Positions 1 through 5,707 of a stretch of 17,624 nt of DNA are shown here, one piece after another. A program made the translations under genes and the position numbers. This DNA comes from an uncultured Oscillospiraceae bacterium. Lineage in GTDB: Bacteria > Bacillota > Clostridia > Oscillospirales > Oscillospiraceae. Location of the stretch: NCBI GenBank assembly GCA_910579595.1, contig CAJTVM010000055.1:1-17624 (forward strand), given 5' to 3'. The notes below the pieces were generated by a model. That model was not told the origin of the DNA, did no database searches, and saw only the letters and a program-made list of their open reading frames with translations. How positions within the stretch are numbered: position 1 is the first letter of the stretch; each line of letters starts with the position of its first letter.

Positions 1-112
1 TGGTGCGAGTGGCGATATAGGATTTACCCCGAAACCCAGTGATACCAACGGTTTGCGGGCAGTCAAGCAGCAGTATTTACACCAAAAACCAAATATCAAC
101 GATGGATTTTGG
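1..112. other. Left edge without a recognisable gene
   Basis: No start with a ribosome site and no family similarity is seen. The frame of parA stays open leftwards to base 1, but the stretch from 1 to 229 holds a terminator and a promoter and reads as low-quality protein, so I regard the open frame as chance. The end of a gene lying to the left could be present but cannot be shown. Confidence 0.4.
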
Positions 113-142
113 GGGCGTTCCAGCGATGGAGCGTCCTTTTTT
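113..142 (+). terminator. Rho-independent terminator upstream of parA
   Basis: Arm GGGCGTTCC (113-121) pairs over nine positions, two of them G-U, with GGAGCGTCC (128-136) across a six-base loop. Six T residues follow at 137-142. It lies just ahead of the parA promoter, so it would end transcription entering from the left and insulate the partition operon. Confidence 0.65.
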
Positions 143-176
143 CTTGACCCAAAGCAGGGGAGGGGAAGCCCTACCA

Positions 177-204
177 TTGACAAAGTTTTTCCGTATATTA
201 TCAT
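177..204 (+). promoter_or_regulatory. sigmaA-type promoter of parA-parB
   Basis: A perfect -35 box TTGACA (177-182) is followed after 16 bases by TATCAT (199-204), five of six matches to the -10 consensus. Transcription would start near 211, giving a leader of about 20 bases that holds the parA ribosome site AGAAGGAGG (212-220). The surrounding AT-rich run TATATTATCA could be a repressor site, but no operator is evident. Confidence 0.6.
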
Positions 205-229
205 TTGTTTTAGAAGGAGGTCGAGACCC

Positions 230-1051
230 ATGAACGCCCAAGTGGTGGCACTTGTCAACCAAAAGGGGGGCGTTGGTAAATCGACGACTTGCGTAAACCT
301 CGGCGTGGGACTGGCCCAAGCCGGGAAGAAAGTTCTCCTTATTGATTGTGACCCCCAGGCCAGCCTTTCCATCAGCCTGGGGCACTCCAAGCCGGACACC
401 CTGCCCGTCACCCTCTCGGATGTGATGGGGAAGGTGCTGACCGACCAGCCCATCGCCCCCGGCGAGGGCATCCTGCATCACGCGGAGGGCGTGGATCTCA
501 TGCCCTCGGACATCCAGCTTTCCGGCATGGAGGTATCGCTGGTGAACGCCATGAGCCGTGAGACCATCCTGCGGCAATACCTGGACACCGTTCGGAAACA
601 GTACACCCACATCCTGCTGGACTGCCAACCGTCCCTGGGTATGCTCACCGTCAACGCCCTGGCCGCTGCCAATCGCCTGATTGTGCCGGTCCAGGCGGAG
701 TACCTTCCGGCCAAGGGCCTGGAACAGCTCTTACAAACGGTGGGCAAAGTACGGAGACAGCTTAACCCCAAGCTCCTGATCGACGGCATCCTGCTTACCA
801 TGGTGGACAGCCGCACCAATTTTGCCAAGGAAATCAGCACCCTGCTGCGGGAGACCTATGGCAGCGACATCAAGGTATTCCAGTCGGTAATTCCTCATTC
901 TGTCCGCGCCAAGGAAACCAGCGCCGAGGGCAAGAGCATCTTTGCCTATGACCCAGGCGGCAAGGTGGCGGAAGCCTACGGAAATCTGACGCGGGAGGTG
1001 TTGCGGCTTGAAAAGCAAAGAGCGCAAAATAGAGCTGGCTTCAGCCGCTGA
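230..1051 (+). CDS. parA: ParA family partition ATPase
   Basis: This 273-residue protein is a Walker-type ATPase that, with ParB, segregates or stabilises the element's circular form. The deviant Walker A motif KGGVGKST is at residues 12-19, including the signature lysine K12. LIDCDPQAS near residue 38 matches the Walker A' motif, and HILLDCQPSLG in the middle matches the Walker B region. Start ATG 230 is chosen because AGAAGGAGG ends nine bases upstream; a longer open frame to the left has no ribosome site and would run across the terminator and promoter. parB begins inside its last 44 bases, so the two are one transcript. The length is usual for a Soj-like protein without an N-terminal helix-turn-helix, which makes autorepression by ParA itself less likely. 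The family assignment is firm. Confidence 0.95.
   Translation: MNAQVVALVNQKGGVGKSTTCVNLGVGLAQAGKKVLLIDCDPQASLSISLGHSKPDTLPVTLSDVMGKVLTDQPIAPGEGILHHAEGVDLMPSDIQLSGMEVSLVNAMSRETILRQYLDTVRKQYTHILLDCQPSLGMLTVNALAAANRLIVPVQAEYLPAKGLEQLLQTVGKVRRQLNPKLLIDGILLTMVDSRTNFAKEISTLLRETYGSDIKVFQSVIPHSVRAKETSAEGKSIFAYDPGGKVAEAYGNLTREVLRLEKQRAQNRAGFSR
993..1010 (+). promoter_or_regulatory. Ribosome site deciding the TTG start of parB
   Basis: GGGAGG at 993-998 lies nine bases before TTG 1008, inside the parA reading frame. No ATG or GTG with a better site is in frame nearby before the conserved N-terminal domain. Confidence 0.6.
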
Positions 1052-1943
1052 TTTGTTTTCTACGGAGCAGGAGCGTCAGGACGCCAAGCTGGAACGCTTG
1101 CAGCATATCCCGCTTTCGGAGCTGTACCCCTTCCCGGATCATCCCTTTTCTGTCAAGGACGATGATACCATGCAGGAGACTGTGGAAAGCGTCAAGGAGC
1201 GCGGCATCCTCACACCTGCGATTGTCCGCCCCCGCGAGGGCGGGGGCTATGAGATCGTGGCTGGACACCGCCGCAAACGTGCCTGTGAGCTGGCTGGATT
1301 GGACACTATGCCCGCTATTGTGCGAGATGTAGACCGAGACACCGCAATCATCATTATGGTGGACACCAACATCCAGCGGGAGAATATTTCCCCCATGGAA
1401 AAAGCCAAGGCCCTCAAAATGAAATTGGATGCCATTAAAAGGCAGGGGGCAAGGCTGGATTTAACTTGTGACCAAGTTGGTCACAAGTTGGATGGGAAAA
1501 AGAGCGTTGAAGTTATCGCTGAACAAGCTGGCGAAAGCAAGACCCAGGTACAGCGATATATCCGTCTTAATAACCTATCCCCCCAGCTTCAGCAAATGGT
1601 GGAGGACAAAAAAATGGCTGTCACTCCCGCCTCTGAAATTGCTTATTTGAAGCCAGAGGAACAGGCGCTTCTCGTTGAAACCATCGAAAGCGAACAGGCC
1701 ACCCCATCACTGTCCCAGGCCCAGCGCATGAAAAAACTCAGTCAGTCCGGGGAGCTGAACGAGGACACCATGCTGGGCATCATGTCGGAGGAAAAAAAGC
1801 CGGAGGTGGACAAAATCATATTCACTTCTGACACCCTCCAAAAATATTTCCCCCGCTCCTATACGCCCAAGCAGATGCAGGAGACCATCATCAAACTGCT
1901 GGACCAATGGCACAAAAGGCGCCAGCGCAATCAGGAGCGGTAA
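1008..1943 (+). CDS. parB: ParB/Spo0J-type partition protein
   Basis: This 311-residue DNA-binding protein is the likely partner of ParA. IPLSELYPFPDHPF around residue 30 and GHRRKRACELAGLDTMPA around residues 85-102 are typical of the ParB N-terminal domain that carries the CTP-binding and dimer-closing fold. ESKTQVQRYIRLNNLSPQLQ near residues 176-195 is the helix-turn-helix part that binds parS. The start is TTG 1008, read from GGGAGG at 993-998 and lying inside the end of parA, which suggests translational coupling. It resembles ParB proteins of clostridial conjugative elements rather than chromosomal Spo0J. A perfect palindrome sits in its own coding sequence (1463-1489) and could be a ParB target. 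Confidence 0.92.
   Translation: MKSKERKIELASAADLFSTEQERQDAKLERLQHIPLSELYPFPDHPFSVKDDDTMQETVESVKERGILTPAIVRPREGGGYEIVAGHRRKRACELAGLDTMPAIVRDVDRDTAIIIMVDTNIQRENISPMEKAKALKMKLDAIKRQGARLDLTCDQVGHKLDGKKSVEVIAEQAGESKTQVQRYIRLNNLSPQLQQMVEDKKMAVTPASEIAYLKPEEQALLVETIESEQATPSLSQAQRMKKLSQSGELNEDTMLGIMSEEKKPEVDKIIFTSDTLQKYFPRSYTPKQMQETIIKLLDQWHKRRQRNQER
1228..1247. repeat. GC-rich inverted repeat inside parB
   Basis: Arms GCCCCCGC (1228-1235) and GCGGGGGC (1240-1247) are perfect complements around the four-base centre GAGG. It encodes part of the ParB N-terminal domain. It may be a chance result of GC-rich codons. Confidence 0.4.
1463..1489. repeat. Perfect 27-bp palindrome inside parB
   Basis: Arm AACTTGTGACCAA (1463-1475), a single centre base G (1476), and the exact reverse complement TTGGTCACAAGTT (1477-1489). 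It encodes the ParB segment LTCDQVGHK just before the helix-turn-helix. Thirteen perfectly matched positions are very unlikely by chance in this length of DNA. Possible roles are a parS-like ParB site, an operator, or an RNA hairpin in the parAB message. The function is not shown by the sequence. Confidence 0.75.
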
Positions 1944-1946
1944 TTA

Positions 1947-1980
1947 AATATCGGATTGCTATATCGGACGGATATTTTTT
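1947..1980 (+). promoter_or_regulatory. Repeat cluster and weak hairpin after parB
   Basis: ATATCGGA occurs twice (1948-1955 and 1961-1968) and an inverted relative, CGGATAT, follows (1969-1975). ATATC (1961-1965) can pair with GATAT (1971-1975) ahead of a T run (1976-1980). This could be a weak terminator or a protein-binding site between parB and the next gene. The stem is short and AT-rich, so neither reading is strong. Confidence 0.3.
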
Positions 1981-2010
1981 CTTTTCTCTGCCCGTTTTTT
2001 GCTGTCCGGG

Positions 2011-2025
2011 AAAGGAGACCCATTG
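2011..2025 (+). promoter_or_regulatory. Ribosome site deciding a TTG start
   Basis: AAAGGAG (2011-2017) stands five bases before TTG 2023. It favours this start over the in-frame TTG at 1999, which would place the ribosome site inside the gene. Confidence 0.55.
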
Positions 2026-2625
2026 CTTCAAATCAACACATTCCAGTACAACCCGGCAGACGTGGACTGTAACCGATGTGCCAAATACGGCGGGAAGGAG
2101 CAGGGCTGTACTGCTAAAACCTGTCCGTGGCTGGCAAAGGGTGTGGCGGGCTATGAGGAAGCTATCCGAGAGACCTTCCCCCATGACGCACACCTGGACG
2201 CCCGCCTGCGCATCGTAGTCCGCCATTTCACCGGCTCCCTGTTCCTCGACCCCAGCCATGAGCAGCGCATGGAGTACATGAAAGCCGCGCAGGGGCACCG
2301 TCCCAAGCGGAATACCCCCGCTTACTATGCGGCCATGTACCTGCTCACCGCTGACGAGGATCTTTGCCGCCGCACAAAGGGCTGCTTTTGCAAACATGGC
2401 ATCGAGTTCGACAAAGCCGACCTGCGGAACGTCGCGCCCCATGGCTTCACCCTGTTCAGCGCGGCGCGGGACATCTACACCGATTCCTCCGGCACCATGG
2501 TCAGCGACCTTGCCAACACGGAGGTCGTGGACACCCTGGCGTTCAGCCTGATCGTCAACGCCCTGCTTGTGGCGCGGTATGGCTGCGCTGTCCTAAAAAT
2601 TACAGACAGGGAGGGCAAAGCGTGA
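2023..2625 (+). CDS. Conserved-looking cysteine-rich protein of unknown function
   Basis: I do not recognise this 200-residue protein. Near the N terminus is a cysteine cluster, C16-x2-C19-x9-C29-x4-C34, which resembles a small zinc or metal site; a second group lies at C115, C121 and C123. No signal peptide or membrane segment is seen, so it should be cytoplasmic. Start TTG 2023 is preferred because AAAGGAG (2011-2017) precedes it by five bases; an earlier in-frame TTG at 1999 has no ribosome site and reads through this one. Its last four bases (GTGA) overlap the start of the next gene. The place between parAB and the rep-like gene suggests a role in maintenance or regulation of the element, which is inference. 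Confidence 0.75.
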   Translation: MLQINTFQYNPADVDCNRCAKYGGKEQGCTAKTCPWLAKGVAGYEEAIRETFPHDAHLDARLRIVVRHFTGSLFLDPSHEQRMEYMKAAQGHRPKRNTPAYYAAMYLLTADEDLCRRTKGCFCKHGIEFDKADLRNVAPHGFTLFSAARDIYTDSSGTMVSDLANTEVVDTLAFSLIVNALLVARYGCAVLKITDREGKA

Positions 2626-2891
2626 AAACACCCAACCAGCCCATTATGGGCCATGACCTGCTGGCCGTAGAGCGGTTCCGGGACGATACCCGGCACATGG
2701 CCGAGTTTTCCATTTTGGCGGACTGTTCCCTGGGGCACGAGGGCCAGTACCTGCGCCGCTTTCTCAATGAGGACGGCTATGCCCAGGTGCTGGACGCCCA
2801 GCGGCAGGGGCAAATTCGCGTCTACAAACACGCTGCTGTGATCGAGGGCCACATCATGCCCCCCAAACCCAAGCGGCGGCGGGGCAAATAG
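2622..2891 (+). CDS. Small hypothetical protein, 89 residues
   Basis: The function is not recognised. The start is GTG 2622, sharing four bases (GTGA) with the stop of the preceding gene and preceded by GGGAGGG, so the two are probably translationally coupled. The protein is soluble, begins MKTPNQPIMG, and ends in a strongly basic tail (PPKPKRRRGK), which could contact nucleic acid. The frame is also open upstream inside the previous gene, but only the part from 2622 has start signals. It has no obvious domain. It most likely belongs to the same transcript as its neighbours on both sides. Confidence 0.65.
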   Translation: MKTPNQPIMGHDLLAVERFRDDTRHMAEFSILADCSLGHEGQYLRRFLNEDGYAQVLDAQRQGQIRVYKHAAVIEGHIMPPKPKRRRGK

Positions 2892-2911
2892 CCCGGAAGG
2901 AGAGATTTCCC

Positions 2912-3418
2912 ATGTATATCGTAAGTTCTTTGGAGTATGTCATTGACCGCCTGTTCCGCTGTGGTGTCGGGGACCCCGGCTACAAGGAGCAGGAGGTGGA
3001 GGAACTGCTGGCTGGTATGGACTATAACTCTTTGCTCCAGGCCGTCCGGCATGAAGCCAAGACCGTCTATGCCTATGCGACCTACGGCAAGCCGCCCCAG
3101 ACCTTCGACTACCGGGGCGCGGACCTGTTCGGCCAGCGGGCCACCCTGCTGTATGACGATTTCGACCAAAGCGACGCAGCCCAGGTGCTGGCGGAACGGC
3201 GCTATGAGCTGTGGCTGTTGGAGGATATGAGCCTTGTGGTGGTGTCCTGTGTGTCCGTGGACTTCGCGGGCGGCGAGTTTGTCGCCGAGTACCGGGAGAT
3301 CAAGCAGGGCGATCCCTGGAACACCCCCATGTGCCTGGACCTGGAGGAACTGCGCAATCGGCTGGTGGAGATGTTCTGCCAGTGCTACGAGCATGAGTTG
3401 CCCCTCTACGAGCTGTAA
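2912..3418 (+). CDS. Hypothetical cytoplasmic protein, 168 residues
   Basis: I do not recognise the family. The start is ATG 2912 with GGAAGGAG at 2895-2902, nine bases upstream. The protein is acidic and has no signal peptide or hydrophobic segment long enough to cross a membrane. Its centre (YELWLLEDMSLVVVSCVSVDF) looks like beta strands, and its end (ELRNRLVEMFCQCYEHELPLYEL) looks helical. It sits 20 bases after the preceding small gene and 32 bases before the rep-like gene, in one apparent operon. No function can be assigned from what is visible. Confidence 0.75.
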   Translation: MYIVSSLEYVIDRLFRCGVGDPGYKEQEVEELLAGMDYNSLLQAVRHEAKTVYAYATYGKPPQTFDYRGADLFGQRATLLYDDFDQSDAAQVLAERRYELWLLEDMSLVVVSCVSVDFAGGEFVAEYREIKQGDPWNTPMCLDLEELRNRLVEMFCQCYEHELPLYEL

Positions 3419-3450
3419 CCCCATCAAAATCTAATCAGGAAGTGAGTTGA

Positions 3451-4365
3451 ATGGCTGTCTATCGTGTAGAACGGACGCGGGACTACACTGTCATGTCCAA
3501 TTATCATTTGAAGGATACCTCCCTGTCGCTGAAAGCCAAGGGGCTGCTGTCCATGTTCCTGTCCTTCCCGGACGATTGGAATTACAGCACCAGGGGCCTT
3601 GCCGCCATCTGCAAAGAGGGTGTGGAAGCCATCGGCAACACCATCAAGGAGCTGGAAAAGGCTGGCTACATCGTCCGCCGCAAACTGCGCGGAAGCAACG
3701 GGCGGATCACCGACACGGAGTATGTCATTTATGAGCAGCCCCAGGAGCCGCCCGCCCCGGATGCGGATGGGCCGGATACGACCCCGCCAGATACGGCCCA
3801 TCCAGATACGGGAAAGCCGGATATGGCTGGCCCGGATGCGGTTGGCCCGGATATGGACGCCCCGCATACGGAAAACCACGCCCAATTAAATATAAATCAA
3901 TCCATTACTCAAAAATCAAATACTCAGCGATCCAATACTCATTCATTCCCTCCTTCCGCTCCCCCCGCACAGCAGGCACCGGCAAAGCCCGTGGAAGGAA
4001 TGAAGGAAATTTTTGAGCGGCGGGCTGATATTCAAGCTCAGATCGAGTATGACCTGATCGTCACGCCCTCCAACCGGGCACAGCTCGACGAGTTTGTGGA
4101 GATCATGCTGGAGGTGGCGCTGGCCCGCACCCCCACCATGAAGATCGGGCGGGACGCGGAATATCCCACGGCCTTTGTCCAGCAGCGTTTCGACCAGCTT
4201 ACATCGACCCACATTGAGAAGGTTATGGACGGCATCCGGGAGAACACCACCCGTGTCCGAAACGCCAGGGCTTATCTTTTGGCGGCGCTGTTTAACGCGC
4301 CCTCCACGACGGACAACCACTACACCATGCAGGTCAATCACGACCTCCATAACTTTGACGGCTGA
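3451..4365 (+). CDS. Replication-initiator-like winged-helix protein (DUF6017 type)
   Basis: The 304-residue protein likely binds the element's origin. Residues about 10-95 form a winged helix (MSNYHLKDTSLSLKAKGLL, then a helix-turn-helix and IKELEKAGYIVRRK), as in RepA-like initiators and related proteins of clostridial elements. Residues 103-142 are eight pentapeptide repeats of the type PDxxx, encoded by 15-bp DNA repeats; residues 151-165 are three further units (SITQK, SNTQR, SNTHS). The C-terminal part from about 180 is helical and matches what I know as DUF6017, which I cannot confirm by search. Start ATG 3451 follows a modest site (AGGAAGTGAG). In RepA_N plasmids the origin lies inside the rep gene, so the repeats may be iterons. 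A terminator overlaps the stop codon. A transcription regulator is the alternative reading. Confidence 0.8.
   Translation: MAVYRVERTRDYTVMSNYHLKDTSLSLKAKGLLSMFLSFPDDWNYSTRGLAAICKEGVEAIGNTIKELEKAGYIVRRKLRGSNGRITDTEYVIYEQPQEPPAPDADGPDTTPPDTAHPDTGKPDMAGPDAVGPDMDAPHTENHAQLNINQSITQKSNTQRSNTHSFPPSAPPAQQAPAKPVEGMKEIFERRADIQAQIEYDLIVTPSNRAQLDEFVEIMLEVALARTPTMKIGRDAEYPTAFVQQRFDQLTSTHIEKVMDGIRENTTRVRNARAYLLAALFNAPSTTDNHYTMQVNHDLHNFDG
3757..3876 (+). repeat. Eight tandem 15-bp repeats, iteron-like
   Basis: Eight back-to-back 15-base units begin with the core CCRGATRYGG, for example CCGGATGCGGATGGG, CCAGATACGGCCCAT and CCGGATATGGCTGGC; the last unit is degenerate (CCGCATACGG). The five bases after the core vary freely. 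The repeats keep frame, giving PDxxx peptides. Asp is GAT in all seven intact units although GAC is frequent in this region, which hints at selection on DNA sequence or recent expansion. Confidence 0.8.
3877..3945. other. AT-rich stretch with three 15-bp units, possible unwinding element
   Basis: Directly after the GC-rich repeats the base composition drops sharply to AT-rich. Within it, three further 15-base units lie at 3900-3914, 3915-3929 and 3930-3944, sharing the core ATCMAWTACTC. Iterons beside an AT-rich unwinding element are the usual layout of an iteron origin. The reading as origin is inference; the sequence also encodes the linker of the Rep-like protein. Confidence 0.45.
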
Positions 4366-4383
4366 CAGGCCGTCTTATTTTTT
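4357..4383 (+). terminator. Rho-independent terminator overlapping the rep-like stop codon
   Basis: GACGGC (4357-4362) pairs perfectly with GCCGTC (4369-4374) around the loop TGACAG, whose first three bases are the stop codon. The run TTATTTTTT follows (4375-4383). It should end or attenuate the parA-to-rep transcript before the next gene. Confidence 0.68.
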
Positions 4384-4412
4384 ACCCGGACACCGGGAGA
4401 AAGGACTTTGCC

Positions 4413-4769
4413 ATGAAACGACCCCTCGCCTACATCACCGCCGCCTGGAGCGGCAACGACTGCGACAACACCGAGACCGCCGCCCGCTATTGCCGCCAGG
4501 TGTACGAAGCGGGCTACTCGCCCATCTGCCCCATCCTGCTCACCAGCCGCTTCATCCATGACGGCATCCCCCAGGAGCATAAGGACAGCCTGGATATGGC
4601 GCGGGACTACCTGCGCCGGTCCCGCGTCCTGGTGGTCTGCGGGAAGCGGGTGGATGAGACGGTGAAGAACGACATCGCCACCGCCCAGCGCCTGCACATC
4701 ACCGCCACCACCCTGGACGGCATCCTCACCGTGAAGGGCCAGGGGCGGTGTGAGAACGATCCCCGCTGA
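4413..4769 (+). CDS. Small DUF4406/DUF7768-like protein
   Basis: This 118-residue protein resembles a family with a nucleoside 2-deoxyribosyltransferase-like fold. Visible signs are the first strand KRPLAYITAAWSGN, then YCRQVYEAGYSPICPILL, then ARDYLRRSRVLVVCGKRVDETVKNDIATA, which suits a Rossmann-like nucleotide-binding fold. The family label is from memory and the reaction is unknown. Start ATG 4413 follows AGAAAGGA. A small perfect hairpin, CCGGG pairing with CCCGG (4385-4397), lies immediately before that ribosome site and after the terminator, so expression may depend on read-through or be tuned by structure. The protein is cytoplasmic. It stands alone between the rep-like gene and the surface-protein block, and its job in the element is not known. 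Confidence 0.72.
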   Translation: MKRPLAYITAAWSGNDCDNTETAARYCRQVYEAGYSPICPILLTSRFIHDGIPQEHKDSLDMARDYLRRSRVLVVCGKRVDETVKNDIATAQRLHITATTLDGILTVKGQGRCENDPR

Positions 4770-4795
4770 CAAATCATCAAAAAGGAGTTTATCTC

Positions 4796-5707
4796 ATGAA
4801 AAAGCGAATTGTGACGCTGCTGTGTACCGCTGTTCTGACGCTGGGCCTTACCATGGCCCCCGCGATGGCTTCCGGCGGGCCGTTCTACCCCATCAAGGTG
4901 GAGGAATACACCTACGGTCCCCTGGACGAGCTGCGCATCAACAAAGTGTACCAGCTTTCCCTCTCCGACGATCCCTCCGGCATCCCCACCGAGGACTTTG
5001 TGCGCGGCGGGCGGCAATATTATCTGCTGGACATGATTAAAGAGGACGAGGTTGGGGTGGACACCCAGGACTACACCGACACCATCACCGTGGACAGCGA
5101 CACCAACGACCTGTCCAAAATTTTGAAACAGTTGGACGCCCATCGGGAAGTGACCACCGAGGACGGCTACACCGGCCTGCTGGCTCTGGATTATACCTCC
5201 GTGAAGGTGGAGGCCAAGGGCTACACCACCAACACCCGCAGCTTGTCCGCCACCCGCACCTATCCCAACCTGTCCGACGCAGATCTGGACCTGATTCCCA
5301 AGACCATCACGGATGGCGGCAAGACCCTGACCCTGGGCGCGGTGGAGTGGTCCGGCGGCGAGAATGGTTTTTACACCGCCACCGCCACCTACACCGGCAC
5401 CTCCAGCACCCGCGCCGCCACCGGCTACACGGTAACGGCCAATTACACCGGGCAGGTGGCAAAGACCGGCTGTGAAGTGGTCACTTACACCGCCATCTTC
5501 GGCAGCGTGGAGCTGGCCGAGGACGAACAGGAGCCGGAAGCGTCCAGCCAGCCCGAACCCCCGGCTCCTGATACCACCCCCGCCGAGACCGGCACCGGCC
5601 CGAATCTGCTGCCCATCCTGGGCTGTGTGGGCGGCGTGGCCGCTGTTGCGGTGGTGGTGCTGTGGGCCGTCCAGAACAAAAAAATAGGAAGGAGAGAACG
5701 AACATGA
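4796..5707 (+). CDS. Secreted, membrane-tethered surface protein
   Basis: The 303-residue protein has an N-terminal signal peptide (MKKRIVTLLCTAVLTLGLTM, likely cut after AMA at residue 25). A large Thr- and Tyr-rich extracellular part of probable beta structure follows. A hydrophobic segment at about residues 270-292 and the basic tail NKKIGRRERT end the protein. This is the plan of a cell-wall sorting signal, but no LPxTG is present; PAETG at 262-266 is the nearest sequence. It may therefore be a degenerate sortase substrate or simply remain in the membrane. Start ATG 4796 has AAAGGAG at 4781-4787. Its end shares ATGA with the sortase start, so the two are coupled. It may be an anchor or assembly partner for the giant adhesin, which is inference. 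Confidence 0.78.
   Translation: MKKRIVTLLCTAVLTLGLTMAPAMASGGPFYPIKVEEYTYGPLDELRINKVYQLSLSDDPSGIPTEDFVRGGRQYYLLDMIKEDEVGVDTQDYTDTITVDSDTNDLSKILKQLDAHREVTTEDGYTGLLALDYTSVKVEAKGYTTNTRSLSATRTYPNLSDADLDLIPKTITDGGKTLTLGAVEWSGGENGFYTATATYTGTSSTRAATGYTVTANYTGQVAKTGCEVVTYTAIFGSVELAEDEQEPEASSQPEPPAPDTTPAETGTGPNLLPILGCVGGVAAVAVVVLWAVQNKKIGRRERT

Noticed and set aside
53..229. Longer form of ParA starting upstream
   Set aside because: The frame is open but crosses a terminator and a promoter, has no ribosome site and does not resemble ParA; ATG 230 has an excellent AGAAGGAGG.
1991..2010. Hairpin CCCG with CGGG before the second TTG-start gene
   Set aside because: Only four pairs around a 12-base loop containing the T run; too weak to call a terminator or switch.
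1999..2022. Upstream TTG start for the cysteine-rich protein
   Set aside because: It has no ribosome site, and it would place AAAGGAG inside the coding sequence just before the better TTG at 2023.
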